The translations under genes and the position numbers were made by a program. This document shows positions 42,458-51,477 of a DNA stretch of 64,000 bases, piece by piece; positions within the stretch are counted from its first letter, which is position 1, and every line of letters begins with the position of its first letter. This DNA is from CBDDBX01 sp965225955 (GTDB taxonomy: Bacteria; Acidobacteriota; Aminicenantia; UBA2199), in the NCBI GenBank assembly GCA_965225955.1, contig CBDDBX010000001.1:137533-201532 (forward strand), given 5' to 3'. The notes under the pieces are model-generated. The model ran no database searches and was not told where the DNA came from. It was given only the letters and a program-made list of their open reading frames with translations.

Positions 42458-42615
42458 AGAAAGAAAACCAGCGTTGAAATAAACAGAGGATGGACACACA
42501 GGTTCATCCCTACAGTCATAAATTCTGTGGGTGCTTAATTACTCTCCCTTTTTTATTGTTCTGTGGGAAAAGGTATATATATTAAAAAACAGACAAGATA
42601 ATAAGGAGTATCTGA

Positions 42616-43317
42616 ATGAAGATAAATATAAGGCGTGCTGATGAGAGAGGTGTTACTAATCGTGGATGGCTTAAGAGCTATCACAGCTTCTCTTTTTCGG
42701 ATTATTACGACGAGCAGCATATGGGATATCATTCACTGAGAGTTATAAATGATGATGTTGTTAACCCGGGTATGGGATTTGGAACTCATCCTCATAAAGA
42801 TATGGAGATAATCTCCTATATTGTTAGCGGTGTCATGGAGCTCCAGGATAGTATGGGAAACAGGTTTATTATCAAAACCGGAGATATTCAGAAGATGAGT
42901 GCAGGTTCCGGCCTTACTCATAGCGAATTTAACTATAACAGAGATAAACCTCTCCATTTTCTGCAGATATGGATAGAGCCACAGAAAATGGGAATAGAGC
43001 CTGAATACAGACAGATTGAAATTAAGGATGAAGATAAGTTAAACAGATTTAAGCTTGTTGTTTCACCTGATGGTGCAGACAGTTCGATAAAGGTTTATCA
43101 GAAGGTAAGAATATATGCATCTTTACTTGAAAAGGGAGCAGAAACAGATTTTTCAACTGATCCTGAGTCAAAATACTGGGTTCAGATTGTAAAAGGGGAG
43201 CTACATACATGTGGTGAAACTCTTCATACCGGTGACGGCGCTTCAGTTGAAGGGGTAGCATCTCTGAAATTCAGTGGAGCTGAAACAACAGAATTCCTGC
43301 TTTTTGAGATTTTGTAG
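42616..43317 (+). CDS. Pirin-family cupin protein
   Basis: AAGGAG precedes the ATG. The bicupin matches pirins: RGWLKSYHSFSFSDYYD (start signature), GFGTHPHKDMEIISYIVSG and SGLTHSEFN, in which three His and the Glu (HPH...E...H) form the metal site. Bacterial pirins can act as quercetin dioxygenases or regulatory proteins; the role here is not shown. The C-terminal cupin is less conserved. 233 residues, the usual length. Confidence 0.85.
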   Translation: MKINIRRADERGVTNRGWLKSYHSFSFSDYYDEQHMGYHSLRVINDDVVNPGMGFGTHPHKDMEIISYIVSGVMELQDSMGNRFIIKTGDIQKMSAGSGLTHSEFNYNRDKPLHFLQIWIEPQKMGIEPEYRQIEIKDEDKLNRFKLVVSPDGADSSIKVYQKVRIYASLLEKGAETDFSTDPESKYWVQIVKGELHTCGETLHTGDGASVEGVASLKFSGAETTEFLLFEIL

Positions 43318-43376
43318 GAAGGTAAAGATATCAATCCGCAGATTTTATAACACGAAAATTAATACCGGCTAACAGG

Positions 43377-43396
43377 GACTGACACGGACTGACAGG
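43377..43396. repeat. Short GACTGACACGGACTGACAGG repeat
   Basis: The 20-base word contains two copies of GACTGACA separated by four bases (CGGA between). A variant (GACTGACACGGA-CATTCA-CGGACTGACAG) occurs at 44563-44591 on the other side of the deacetylase gene. Likely a dispersed intergenic repeat of this genome. Confidence 0.5.
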
Positions 43397-43539
43397 AATG
43401 GTCTGGTTTAAATGGGAGACGCGTCAGCTTCATCAAAATAAAGTGAAGACTGGTTCTTTGTGTGACTTAATGACAGACAGTCTTCCTGAATTTCTGAATT
43501 TTAAGAATCTTCAGTACATTTTTTCATAAATGAACTATA

Positions 43540-44502
43540 ATGGTTCACATGAAGTTTTTAATCTTAAAATTAATTGTTCTGCTGGTGTTATGTCAATGTA
43601 TCTATTCTGAAGATAAGGTTGTTGCAATAACTATTGATGATGTGCCTAATGTGAAAGTTGTTGATAAGAGTGGTAATTCTGAATTACTGAAAGCTCTGGA
43701 TAAACTGAATCTTCCTGTTACTATCTTTATTAATGAGGGAAACATATATAAAAAGGGTAATCCTTCTATTAATTTTGCTATTCTCAACAATTGGATTAAG
43801 AGAGAATATGTGATACCAGGTAATCATACTTTCAGCCACCTGAGATGTTCTGCGACGGATTCTGAAAAATTCAGAAAAGATGTAGTCAGAGGGGCAGCTG
43901 TAACTGATGAACTGTGCCGGATTTATAATAAGAAAAACCGATATTTCCGGTTCCCCTATAATGATCTTGGAAAAGACGAGGAGCATCAGAAAGATATTGA
44001 AGCGTTTCTGAACAGAAAAGGTTATATGGTGGCACCATTTACAATTGAGAGCTCTGACTGGATGTTCAGTTATCTGTATAACTACTATCTGAATAAAGGC
44101 AGAAAGGTGGATGCAGACAGAATTGCTACTGAGTATGTGAAAAAAACTCTGGAGTATTTCAGCTATTTTGAGAAAGTTTCAGAGAAGTTATATAAACGAA
44201 AAATCAGGCAGATCTATTTATGTCATGATAGCAGGCTTAACAGAGACTGTATGGAAAGGATCTGTAATGAACTAAAAAAACGGGGCTATAAATTCGCATC
44301 TTTAGATAATGTGATGGAAGATCCTCTATACAAAAGTCCTGTTAAATACTGGAAAAAGTGGGGTGTATCCTGGGTATATCGCTGGATAGAAGATAATAAA
44401 ATCAGACGTGAATTTATGATAGGGGAGCCGGACATGTCTGAAGTTCTTAAAGAGTATAGAGAGGTACAGCAGCTCTCAAAAAAGAAGAGTGGTGGTTATT
44501 GA
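43540..44502 (+). CDS. Secreted polysaccharide deacetylase (NodB-type)
   Basis: Signal peptide at MKFLILKLIVLLVLCQCIYS (the second Met, 43549, may be the real start). The NodB fold shows VAITIDDVPN (motif 1, Asp-Asp), GNHTFSHLRCS (motif 2, His-x3-His), NRYFRFPYNDLG (motif 3) and QIYLCHDSRL (motif 5). It would remove N-acetyl groups from a cell-wall or extracellular glycan. The C-terminal ~60 residues are basic and unassigned. It is monocistronic, flanked by the short repeats described above. Confidence 0.85.
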   Translation: MVHMKFLILKLIVLLVLCQCIYSEDKVVAITIDDVPNVKVVDKSGNSELLKALDKLNLPVTIFINEGNIYKKGNPSINFAILNNWIKREYVIPGNHTFSHLRCSATDSEKFRKDVVRGAAVTDELCRIYNKKNRYFRFPYNDLGKDEEHQKDIEAFLNRKGYMVAPFTIESSDWMFSYLYNYYLNKGRKVDADRIATEYVKKTLEYFSYFEKVSEKLYKRKIRQIYLCHDSRLNRDCMERICNELKKRGYKFASLDNVMEDPLYKSPVKYWKKWGVSWVYRWIEDNKIRREFMIGEPDMSEVLKEYREVQQLSKKKSGGY

Positions 44503-44857
44503 GAAGGTATTGCACAGTTAAAAATCTGCACTTAATCCAGGTTGTGTAGTGTAGCATTTAGTGACTGACACGGACATTCACGGACTGACAGAAGCTCAGG
44601 GTTATTTGCTTTGTACTTCTAAATCTGTGATTTACATCTTTCACCAATAAGTCGAATGTAGGGGCGCAATATTTTGCGCCCGTATCAGATTACAATTCAG
44701 AAATAGAACGGGCACAAGATCTTGTGCTTCTACGTTTTTTTACTATATTTTCAGATTCACAGGAATTAATAAACACTCAAAAGCCCCTTTGTAAGCCTTT
44801 CTATATGCTCTTTTTCTGATATTGCAGAAAAAAAATAAAAAAATATTTTTTTATCTA
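44503..44857. other. Intergenic region with repeats upstream of the hydrogenase promoter
   Basis: Apart from the short repeat (44563-44591) and the twin-hairpin element (44658-44733), the stretch is AT-rich with an A/T run before 44851. No ORF of note was found. Confidence 0.5.
44658..44733. repeat. Palindromic twin-hairpin element (REP/MITE-like), copy 1
   Basis: GGGCGCAA-TATT-TTGCGCCC (44662-44681) is followed 30 bases on by the perfect palindrome GCACAAGATCTTGTGC (44712-44727). Outer ends GTAGGGGC and GCTTCTAC are roughly complementary. A related element at 60035-60101 shares ATGTAGGGG (as its complement) and the two-hairpin plan. Confidence 0.68.
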
Positions 44858-44918
44858 TTGACATAATTCATATCCGATAATAGAATATCGATTCAAAGTT
44901 ATCGATAAAACAATATTG
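44858..44918 (+). promoter_or_regulatory. hyd operon promoter with two predicted Rex operators
   Basis: TTGACA (44858-44863), 17 bases, TAGAAT (44881-44886). The palindrome CGATA-ATAGAA-TATCG (44875-44890) covers the -10. A second, one-mismatch copy CGATA-AAACAA-TATTG (44903-44918) lies 28 bases further. Repression at the -10 by NADH-released Rex fits a hydrogenase that disposes of NADH electrons. Confidence 0.75.
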
Positions 44919-44962
44919 ATACTTTGTGATCTTTATTAAGCAATTATGATGAAACTCTGACA

Positions 44963-44997
44963 CTGAGTTACCGGGAGCCTGAAGTTCCCGGTCTCAG
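44963..44997 (+). promoter_or_regulatory. 5' UTR stem-loop of the hyd operon
   Basis: CTGAG..ACCGGGA and TCCCGGT..CTCAG pair into a stem of about 12 bp with a two-base internal bulge and a nine-base loop, ending about 20 bases before the hydC start. It could stabilise the transcript; no terminator T-run follows it. Confidence 0.55.
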
Positions 44998-45017
44998 GTT
45001 CGCATTTAGGAGGTTAA

Positions 45018-45533
45018 ATGTCTGAAGCAAAAGAGAAGGCACAGGGCCTGATGAGGAAGTTTGAAAAAGTATGTGAAATCCTTGACAGTCACGGAAGAAG
45101 TGAAGCTAAACTGATTCCTATTCTTCAGGCTGTGCAGGAAGAGTACCGCTATCTGCCGGAAGAAGTAATGGCTTTTATCGCTACTTCTCTGGGAATCAGC
45201 CCCGCCAGAGTGTATGGTGTTGCTACATTCTTCTCCCACTTTGCTCTTGAAGCAAAAGGTAAATATGTAGTTAAAATCTGTAACGGAACAGCATGTCACG
45301 TTAAGGGCTCAATGGATATTTACAATGCAATGGCTAAAGAACTAGGTCTTGAAGATGGAAAGCAGACTACACCGGATCTTCTTTTCACTGTTGAAACAGT
45401 ATCCTGTCTGGGAGCCTGTGGTCTGGCGCCTGTACTGGTTGTAAACGAAGATGTTTATGGTCAGGTAACACCGGAAAGTTCAGTAGAGCTGCTAAAAGAA
45501 ATTATCAAAAAGGAAGAAGAAGGAGAAGGATAA
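45018..45533 (+). CDS. hydC: NADH-linked [FeFe] hydrogenase gamma subunit (NuoE-like)
   Basis: AGGAGG precedes the ATG. It is a 171-residue NuoE/thioredoxin-like [2Fe-2S] protein: a helical N-terminus (MRKFEKVCEILDSHGRS) with PILQAVQEEYRYLPEEVMAF, then VVKICNGTACHVKGS (first two Cys, C-x4-C) and VSCLGACGLAPVLVV (second pair, C-x3-C). The subunit feeds electrons to HydB in the trimeric electron-bifurcating or confurcating hydrogenase, the group A3 type known from Thermotoga. Its stop overlaps hydB. Operon order hydC-hydB-hydA matches those clusters. Confidence 0.92.
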   Translation: MSEAKEKAQGLMRKFEKVCEILDSHGRSEAKLIPILQAVQEEYRYLPEEVMAFIATSLGISPARVYGVATFFSHFALEAKGKYVVKICNGTACHVKGSMDIYNAMAKELGLEDGKQTTPDLLFTVETVSCLGACGLAPVLVVNEDVYGQVTPESSVELLKEIIKKEEEGEG

Positions 45534-47416
45534 TGGCTGGACTCAATCTCAGCAAAATAGCCGAAGAGTACCGCAATTCAAGGGAAAAGCTGGATAGAAG
45601 AATTGTTCTCTGTGCAGGTACCGGTTGTATGGCAAATGGTGCTATGAAAATACATGATGCTCTTGTTGAGTATCTGAAGAAAGAAGATATTCCCGTTTCT
45701 GTAGTTCTCAAAAAAGAGAGTGAAGGGGTTCTGGTTTCAGGTAGTGGTTGTCAGGGTTTCTGCCAGATGGGCCCTCTGCTTAACATCGAACCTGATAATA
45801 TTCTCTACGTAAAAGTCAAAGAAGAGAATGTTGAGGAAATCGTAGAAAAAACTATAAAAAAAGGTGAAGTTATTGACTCACTTCTCTACACTGAACCTGT
45901 AAGTGGTGAAAAGTGTCAGGGACAGCTGGACATTCCTTTCTACAAGAGACAGAAAAGAGTTTCTCTTAATCTCTGCGGAATGATTGATGCTGAAGATCTC
46001 AGTGAATATATCTACAACGATGGATATAAAGCTGCAGATAAAGTATTTAACGAACTTGATGCAAAAACAGTATGTGACGAAATCACAGCTTCTGGACTGA
46101 GAGGTCGTGGTGGCGGTGGTTTCCCTACAGGAAGAAAGTGGGAGTTCACAAGAGTAGAAGATAATGAAAAGAAATATGTAATCTGTAACGGTGACGAAGG
46201 TGACCCGGGTGCATTTATGGACAGAAGTATCATGGAAGGTAACCCACATGCAGTTATCGAAGGCATGATGATCTGTGCTAAAGGCATAGGTGCTGATGAA
46301 GGTTATGTATATGTAAGAACTGAGTACCCTCTGGCAGTAGAGAGAATGAAAATAGCCGTTGAAAAAGCGGAAGAACTTGGAATTCTCGGTGACAACGTAA
46401 TGGGGTCAGGCAGAAAGTTCAAACTTCACGTTATGGAAGGGGCCGGAGCTTTTGTCTGCGGTGAAGAAACAGCTCTGATGGCTTCAATTGAAGGTCGCAG
46501 AGGTATGCCAAACCCAAAACCTCCATTTCCTGCTCAGAAAGGTCTCTGGGGCAAACCAACAGTAATCAACAATGTTGAAACTCTTGCTACAGTTCCACTG
46601 ATCATCAACATGGGAGCAGCTAAGTTCCGTGAAAACGGTACTGAAAGCTCACCAGGTACAAAAACTTTTGCACTAACCGGTCATGTTGCAAATACAGGTC
46701 TTATTGAGGTTCCTTTTGGAACAACTCTGAGAGAGATCGTATTCAACATCGGTGGTGGTGTAACAACCAAAAGCGGCAAAATCGATAACAGCCAGTTCAA
46801 AGCTGTACAGATTGGTGGCCCTTCAGGTGGTTGTCTGACAGAAGATCATCTCGACCTTCCAATGGATTTTGATTCACTAACTTCTATTGGAGCGATGGTT
46901 GGATCTGGTGGTCTTGTTGTTATGAACAAAGATACCTGCGTTGTTCAGATTGCAAGATTTTTCATGGAATTTACTCAGCATGAGTCCTGCGGTAAGTGTG
47001 TGCCCTGCAGAGAGGGAACCAAACAGATGCTTGCTCTTCTTGATGACATTATTGAAGGAAGAGGGTCAGTTGAAACTCTTGATCGTCTTGAAGAACTGGG
47101 ACGTGCAGTTGCCAAATCATCACTATGTGGGCTTGGTAAAACAGCTCCCGGACCTGTTCTGTCAACAATGAAGCTTTTCCGTGAAGAGTATGAGTCCCAT
47201 GTATCAATGGGTCGCTGCCCTGCAAAACAGTGTAAAGCTCTTGCTATTCCTGAAATTACAGACAAGTGCAAAGGTTGTACTCTTTGCGCAAGAAAATGCC
47301 CTGTAAATGCAATAACAGGTGCCCCCAAACAGCTTCATGTAATTGATGCAGATGCCTGTATTAAATGTGGAGCATGTGCTGAAGCCTGCAGATTTGATGC
47401 AGTTGAAGGAGTATAA
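45533..47416 (+). CDS. hydB: NADH-linked [FeFe] hydrogenase beta subunit (NuoF-like)
   Basis: A 627-residue subunit. The N-terminal ~110 residues are a thioredoxin-like [2Fe-2S] domain (VLCAGTGCMANGAMKIHDAL, SGCQGFCQMGPLL). Then comes the NuoF core: TASGLRGRGGGGFPTGRKWE (FMN and NADH binding), VICNGDEGDPGAFMDRS, EAGAYVCG-like GAFVCGEETALMASIEG, and ESCGKCVPCREGTKQM ([4Fe-4S]). Two C-terminal ferredoxin-type [4Fe-4S] clusters follow (CKGCTLCARKCPVN, CIKCGACAEACRFD). This is the flavin-containing NAD(H) site of the HydABC complex. Start overlaps the hydC stop; hydA follows 2 bases after. Confidence 0.94.
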   Translation: MAGLNLSKIAEEYRNSREKLDRRIVLCAGTGCMANGAMKIHDALVEYLKKEDIPVSVVLKKESEGVLVSGSGCQGFCQMGPLLNIEPDNILYVKVKEENVEEIVEKTIKKGEVIDSLLYTEPVSGEKCQGQLDIPFYKRQKRVSLNLCGMIDAEDLSEYIYNDGYKAADKVFNELDAKTVCDEITASGLRGRGGGGFPTGRKWEFTRVEDNEKKYVICNGDEGDPGAFMDRSIMEGNPHAVIEGMMICAKGIGADEGYVYVRTEYPLAVERMKIAVEKAEELGILGDNVMGSGRKFKLHVMEGAGAFVCGEETALMASIEGRRGMPNPKPPFPAQKGLWGKPTVINNVETLATVPLIINMGAAKFRENGTESSPGTKTFALTGHVANTGLIEVPFGTTLREIVFNIGGGVTTKSGKIDNSQFKAVQIGGPSGGCLTEDHLDLPMDFDSLTSIGAMVGSGGLVVMNKDTCVVQIARFFMEFTQHESCGKCVPCREGTKQMLALLDDIIEGRGSVETLDRLEELGRAVAKSSLCGLGKTAPGPVLSTMKLFREEYESHVSMGRCPAKQCKALAIPEITDKCKGCTLCARKCPVNAITGAPKQLHVIDADACIKCGACAEACRFDAVEGV

Positions 47417-47418
47417 TC

Positions 47419-49428
47419 ATGAAAGAAACAATAATCATAGATAATATTTCTGTTCCAATAGAGGGAGAGAAGAATGTTTTAGCTCTGGCCAGAAAAGCCG
47501 GAATTGAGATTCCTACTTTCTGTTATCACTCAGAACTGAGTGTTTATGGAGCCTGCAGACTATGTCTGGTGGATATTGAAGGAACCGGAATTGTTACATC
47601 CTGTTCAACTATTCCAAGAGATGGAATGGTTGTGAGAACAAATACCAAAGAGATCAGGGATATCAGAAAGATCAATCTGGAACTTATTCTGGCTAATCAT
47701 GAAAGAGAGTGTACTTCATGTCTTAAGAATGGAGCCTGCTCACTTCAGACAATTTCCAGAAAACTTGGAATCGATCAGATCAGATATAAATCAACAGACA
47801 AGGTAGAGAAACTGGATGTATCATCAGATTCACTTCTGAGAGATCCTAATAAATGTATCCTCTGCGGTGACTGTGTAAGATTCTGTGATGAGATCCAGAG
47901 TGTAGGTGCTATTGACTTTGCATTCAGAGGATCACAGGCTCAGGTTCTTCCATCATTTGGTAAAGATCTGGCTGATACAGAGTGTGTTAACTGTGGGCAG
48001 TGTGCGAGAGTATGTCCTACAGGAGCTCTGGTTCCAAAATCTGAAATTGATAAAGTCTGGACAGAAATAGATAATAGAGAAAAAGTTGTAGTTGCACAGA
48101 TTGCCCCTGCAATCAGAGTTGCAATGGGTGAATATTTTGGAATGGAAACCGGTAAAATCACAACTGGTAAAGTTGTGGCAGCTCTTAAAGCCATCGGTTT
48201 TGATAAAGTATATGATACTTCCTTTACTGCAGACCTTACAGTAATTGAAGAGGCGAGCGAGTTCATCAGCAGGGCAGAGAAGGGTGAACACTTACCTCAG
48301 TTTACCTCCTGCTGCCCTGCATGGGTAAGATTTGCTGAGCTCTACTATCCTGAGCTTCTGCCAAATGTATCATCATGTCGTTCTCCTCAGCAGATGTTTG
48401 GTTCTCTGGCAAAAGAGATGCTCCCTGCGAAACTGGATGTTCCTAAAAAGGAGCTGACAGTTGTGTCAATTATGCCTTGTACTGCAAAGAAGTATGAAGC
48501 AAGAAGACCTGAATTTGCTACTGAAGGCGATAGAGATGTGGATTTTGTTCTTACAACTCAGGAACTTGGCAGAATGATTGAAGAGGCAGGTATAGATTTT
48601 GACAGACTCAAAGATGAATCTTTTGATATACCAATGGGCTTCAACACAGGAGCTGGTGTAATCTTTGGTACATCCGGTGGTGTTACTGAAGCTGTTCTGA
48701 GATATGCTGTTGAGAAGGTTAACAATATTGTTCTCGAAGAAGTGGATTTCGAAGAAGCCAGAGGCACAGAAGGAATCAGGGAAGTTGAAGTAGAGCTTGG
48801 TGGCAATAAGGTAAAAATCGCAATCGTTTTTGGACTTGCCAATGCAAGAAAGGTTTGCGAAGATGCTAAAAATGGTAATAGTCCCTATGCTCTCATAGAA
48901 GTTATGGCATGCCCTGGTGGTTGCATCAATGGTGCAGGTCAGCCAGTGTCATACGATCCTGACATTATTAAGAAGAGAGGACAGAGCCTCTATCAGGTAG
49001 ATAAATCATTGCAGCTTCATAAAGCTCAGGATAACCCATATATTGAGCAGGCTTATAAAGAAGTACTTGGTGAGATTGGCGGAGAGTGCGCTCACAATCT
49101 GCTTCACACTCACTACAGAAACAGTCGCAGAATCAGCGAAGAAGGTATGGAAATTATCGCCAGGAGTGGTGATAAGAGTATCGAAGTTGGTGTGTGCGTA
49201 GGTACAAACTGCTTCATGAAAGGCTCACAGGATATCCTGAAAACTGTAATGGCGAATGTTGAAGAGAGAGGCCTTGAAGAGCATGTTCATGTTAAAGCTG
49301 CTTTCTGCTTCGAAGGCTGCTCAGGAGCTCCTGTTGTCAGAGTAGGAGAAGAGCTTCTGAGTAAATGCTCTGCTGAAGCTGTTCTTGCCCGTATGGATGA
49401 AGAACTGGCCAAACAGGGTATCAAATAA
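47419..49428 (+). CDS. hydA: [FeFe] hydrogenase catalytic (alpha) subunit
   Basis: 669 residues in modular order. N-terminal plant-type [2Fe-2S] (CYHSELSVYGACRLCLVDI), a His-ligated [4Fe-4S] (HERECTSCLKNGAC), two ferredoxin clusters (CILCGDCVRFC, CVNCGQCARVC), then the H-cluster domain with TSCCPAWVRFAELYYPE (about residue 295), IMPCTAKKYEA (about 352) and VMACPGGCINGAGQP (about 496). The proton-channel Cys of TSCCP is present. A C-terminal thioredoxin-like [2Fe-2S] domain (VCVGTNCFMKGS, CFEGCSGAPVV; about 585-665) is the mark of the trimeric, NADH-using M3-type enzymes. It makes or consumes H2 with HydB and HydC. Confidence 0.96.
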   Translation: MKETIIIDNISVPIEGEKNVLALARKAGIEIPTFCYHSELSVYGACRLCLVDIEGTGIVTSCSTIPRDGMVVRTNTKEIRDIRKINLELILANHERECTSCLKNGACSLQTISRKLGIDQIRYKSTDKVEKLDVSSDSLLRDPNKCILCGDCVRFCDEIQSVGAIDFAFRGSQAQVLPSFGKDLADTECVNCGQCARVCPTGALVPKSEIDKVWTEIDNREKVVVAQIAPAIRVAMGEYFGMETGKITTGKVVAALKAIGFDKVYDTSFTADLTVIEEASEFISRAEKGEHLPQFTSCCPAWVRFAELYYPELLPNVSSCRSPQQMFGSLAKEMLPAKLDVPKKELTVVSIMPCTAKKYEARRPEFATEGDRDVDFVLTTQELGRMIEEAGIDFDRLKDESFDIPMGFNTGAGVIFGTSGGVTEAVLRYAVEKVNNIVLEEVDFEEARGTEGIREVEVELGGNKVKIAIVFGLANARKVCEDAKNGNSPYALIEVMACPGGCINGAGQPVSYDPDIIKKRGQSLYQVDKSLQLHKAQDNPYIEQAYKEVLGEIGGECAHNLLHTHYRNSRRISEEGMEIIARSGDKSIEVGVCVGTNCFMKGSQDILKTVMANVEERGLEEHVHVKAAFCFEGCSGAPVVRVGEELLSKCSAEAVLARMDEELAKQGIK

Positions 49429-49460
49429 ATTAAGATAAGCGTTACAACACAATATTCCTG

Positions 49461-49488
49461 CAGAGGCCCGGCTCAGTCCGGGCCTCTG
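49461..49488 (+). terminator. GC-rich hairpin after hydA
   Basis: CAGAGGCCCGG / CCGGGCCTCTG is an 11-bp perfect stem with a CTCAGT loop. No long T-run follows, so it may reduce rather than stop read-through into the sensor genes or protect the hydA 3' end. The next gene starts 24 bases later. Confidence 0.6.
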
Positions 49489-49511
49489 TCTCCTGATTAC
49501 CGGAGGTAGAA

Positions 49512-49778
49512 GTGATCAGAATCAATGAAAAACTTTCTGTGTCAGTCTGTATGGGGAGTTCCTGTTTTCTCAGAGGAAATAATAAAGCACTCATAGCTCT
49601 CCAGGAATATGTAATTAATGAAGGACTTGGGGGAAGAGTTGAATTAAAAGGTAATCTCTGTGAAGAGGAGTGCACCTGCGGTCCCAATATGAGAATTGGT
49701 GAAGAGAAGTATCAGAATATAGATCCCGAATCTGTAGTGGATATTCTCAGAGAGTATCTGGAGAAGAGGGGACTATGA
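49512..49778 (+). CDS. Small thioredoxin-like [2Fe-2S] protein
   Basis: The GTG start follows CGGAGGTAGAA. An 88-residue protein resembling the C-terminal module of HydA and the NuoE fold: VCMGSSCFLRGNNKALIAL (C-x4-C) and GNLCEEECTCGPNMRIG (C-x3-C plus an extra Cys). Such proteins appear in hydrogenase and formate dehydrogenase clusters as single electron carriers or sensor partners. The stop overlaps the sensor gene by four bases (ATGA), so it likely hands electrons or a redox signal to it. Confidence 0.8.
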   Translation: MIRINEKLSVSVCMGSSCFLRGNNKALIALQEYVINEGLGGRVELKGNLCEEECTCGPNMRIGEEKYQNIDPESVVDILREYLEKRGL

Positions 49779-51475
49779 ACAGAACACAACCGGTTTATAC
49801 TGTAGATGCGGAGTGCCGTGACTGCTATAAATGTGTAAGAAACTGTCCTGTTAAAGCAATAAAAATAGAGAATAGTGTCGCTTCAGTTATGGATGATCTC
49901 TGTATTCTCTGCGGAAATTGTGTGAAGGCATGTCCCGGTGGTGCAAAAAAGGTCAGAAATGATCTGAAAAAGGTTAGACAACTACTAAGGAGCGAGAGGA
50001 AGGTTTATCTTTCCATAGCCCCTTCATATATAAATCAGTTTCCCGGAATGTCCCCGGGAGAACTCACAGGAAAACTTATGAGCAAAGGCTTTGAAGGAGT
50101 ATCTGAAACTGCTCTTGGAGCAGAAGAGGTATCTTCACATATTGCTGAGACTCTTAAGAACGGATTTAAAGGTGTATCCATCTCTTCAGCATGTCCTGTA
50201 GTGGTGGAGTATATAGCAAAATACAAACCGGAGCTTATAGATAATATATCTCCACTTCTTTCTCCTGCTCTTGCCCATGCAAAACTCCTGAAAAAGTGGT
50301 ATGGAGAGGAGGTTGCTGTTATTTTTGCGGGTCCCTGTATTGGTAAAAAAAGAGAAGCAGATGAGTTTAATAATCTTTTAGATGCATCTCTCACTTTTGA
50401 AGAGTTAAAACAGCTCCTGGATGAAGTAAAAGGCAGATACAGTAGTGACGCAGAGTTTGTACCAAGACCTGCAGAAGAGGGAGGTCTCTATCCTGTTGAA
50501 GGCGGTATGATTGCTGGTATAAGCAGACAGTGTGGTGTCATTGATAACAGATTTATGTCTATTTCAGGAATGGACAGTATTGAAGATGCCCTTGAAAACC
50601 TGAATGCCGGAAGTATTGAGGAACCACTTTTCATTGAAATGCTTGCCTGTCCCGGAGGCTGTAGTGCAGGGCCTTTTATAAAATCAGAAACATCTCTGGT
50701 TTTCAGAAGAAACGATATAGTTAAGAGGCATAATCTTAAGAACTACCTCTATCCCAAAATGTCGGAAGAGGATATAGACCGGAGTTACAGTGTAAAAACT
50801 GATGAAAAAACGAAAATCACCAGTGAAGCTGTAGAACAGGTACTTAGAGATACAGGTAAGAACAGCCTGAATGAAGAGAAAAACTGTGGTGGTTGTGGAT
50901 ACTCCTGTTGCAGAAGTTTTGCAGAGGCAGTAGTTCAGGGTAAAGCTGAAACTGATATGTGCGTAACCTATATGAGACAGAGGGCTCATAAGAAAGCCAA
51001 CAGACTTATTGCTGCAATGCCTTCAGGAGTTGTTATCGCAGATGAACACCTCAGAATTGTTGAATGCAACAGGAATTTTGCAAGAATGATCGGTGGTGAT
51101 GCTGAGATGATATTTGATGCAAAACCCGGAATGGAAGGTGCTTCTCTTGATAAACTTATCGATTTTACCAATCTTTTCCGCTGGGTTCTGGAATCCGGCA
51201 GGGACATTGAGAATAAAGATATCAGAAGTGGTAATCTCAGGGTAAGATGTTCAATCTTCTCTATAGATCCCAAAAGGATTGTGGGAGGAGTTTTTCAGGA
51301 TATAACAGAACCTTCTGTTAAAAGAGAAGAGATAATAGATAAGACACGTGAAGTTATACATAAAAATTTGCAGACTGTGCAGAAGATAGCATATCTCCTG
51401 GGTGAGAATGCATCAGAAACCGAGATGACTCTCAATTCTGTTATAGAGTCCTTTATACCGGAAGAGGTGGATTAG
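49775..51475 (+). CDS. Sensory [FeFe]-hydrogenase-like protein with PAS domain (HydS-like)
   Basis: Two N-terminal ferredoxin clusters (CRDCYKCVRNCPVKA, CILCGNCVKACPGGA) lead to a hydrogenase-like domain (residues 65-310). H-cluster Cys are kept in SSACPVVVEYIAK (about 136), FAGPCIGKKREADE (about 188) and ACPGGCSAGP (about 292), but the usual TSCC's first Cys, which moves protons, is Ala, so catalysis should be slow. A further cluster motif CGGCGYSCCRSFAEAV (about 370) and a PAS domain (about 410-510) follow, then a short helix LQTVQKIAYLLGENASETE. This is a group C/D-type H2 or redox sensor rather than a working hydrogenase. Start overlaps the previous gene; the phosphatase gene begins 2 bases after its stop. 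Confidence 0.88.
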   Translation: MNRTQPVYTVDAECRDCYKCVRNCPVKAIKIENSVASVMDDLCILCGNCVKACPGGAKKVRNDLKKVRQLLRSERKVYLSIAPSYINQFPGMSPGELTGKLMSKGFEGVSETALGAEEVSSHIAETLKNGFKGVSISSACPVVVEYIAKYKPELIDNISPLLSPALAHAKLLKKWYGEEVAVIFAGPCIGKKREADEFNNLLDASLTFEELKQLLDEVKGRYSSDAEFVPRPAEEGGLYPVEGGMIAGISRQCGVIDNRFMSISGMDSIEDALENLNAGSIEEPLFIEMLACPGGCSAGPFIKSETSLVFRRNDIVKRHNLKNYLYPKMSEEDIDRSYSVKTDEKTKITSEAVEQVLRDTGKNSLNEEKNCGGCGYSCCRSFAEAVVQGKAETDMCVTYMRQRAHKKANRLIAAMPSGVVIADEHLRIVECNRNFARMIGGDAEMIFDAKPGMEGASLDKLIDFTNLFRWVLESGRDIENKDIRSGNLRVRCSIFSIDPKRIVGGVFQDITEPSVKREEIIDKTREVIHKNLQTVQKIAYLLGENASETEMTLNSVIESFIPEEVD

Positions 51476-51477
51476 CT

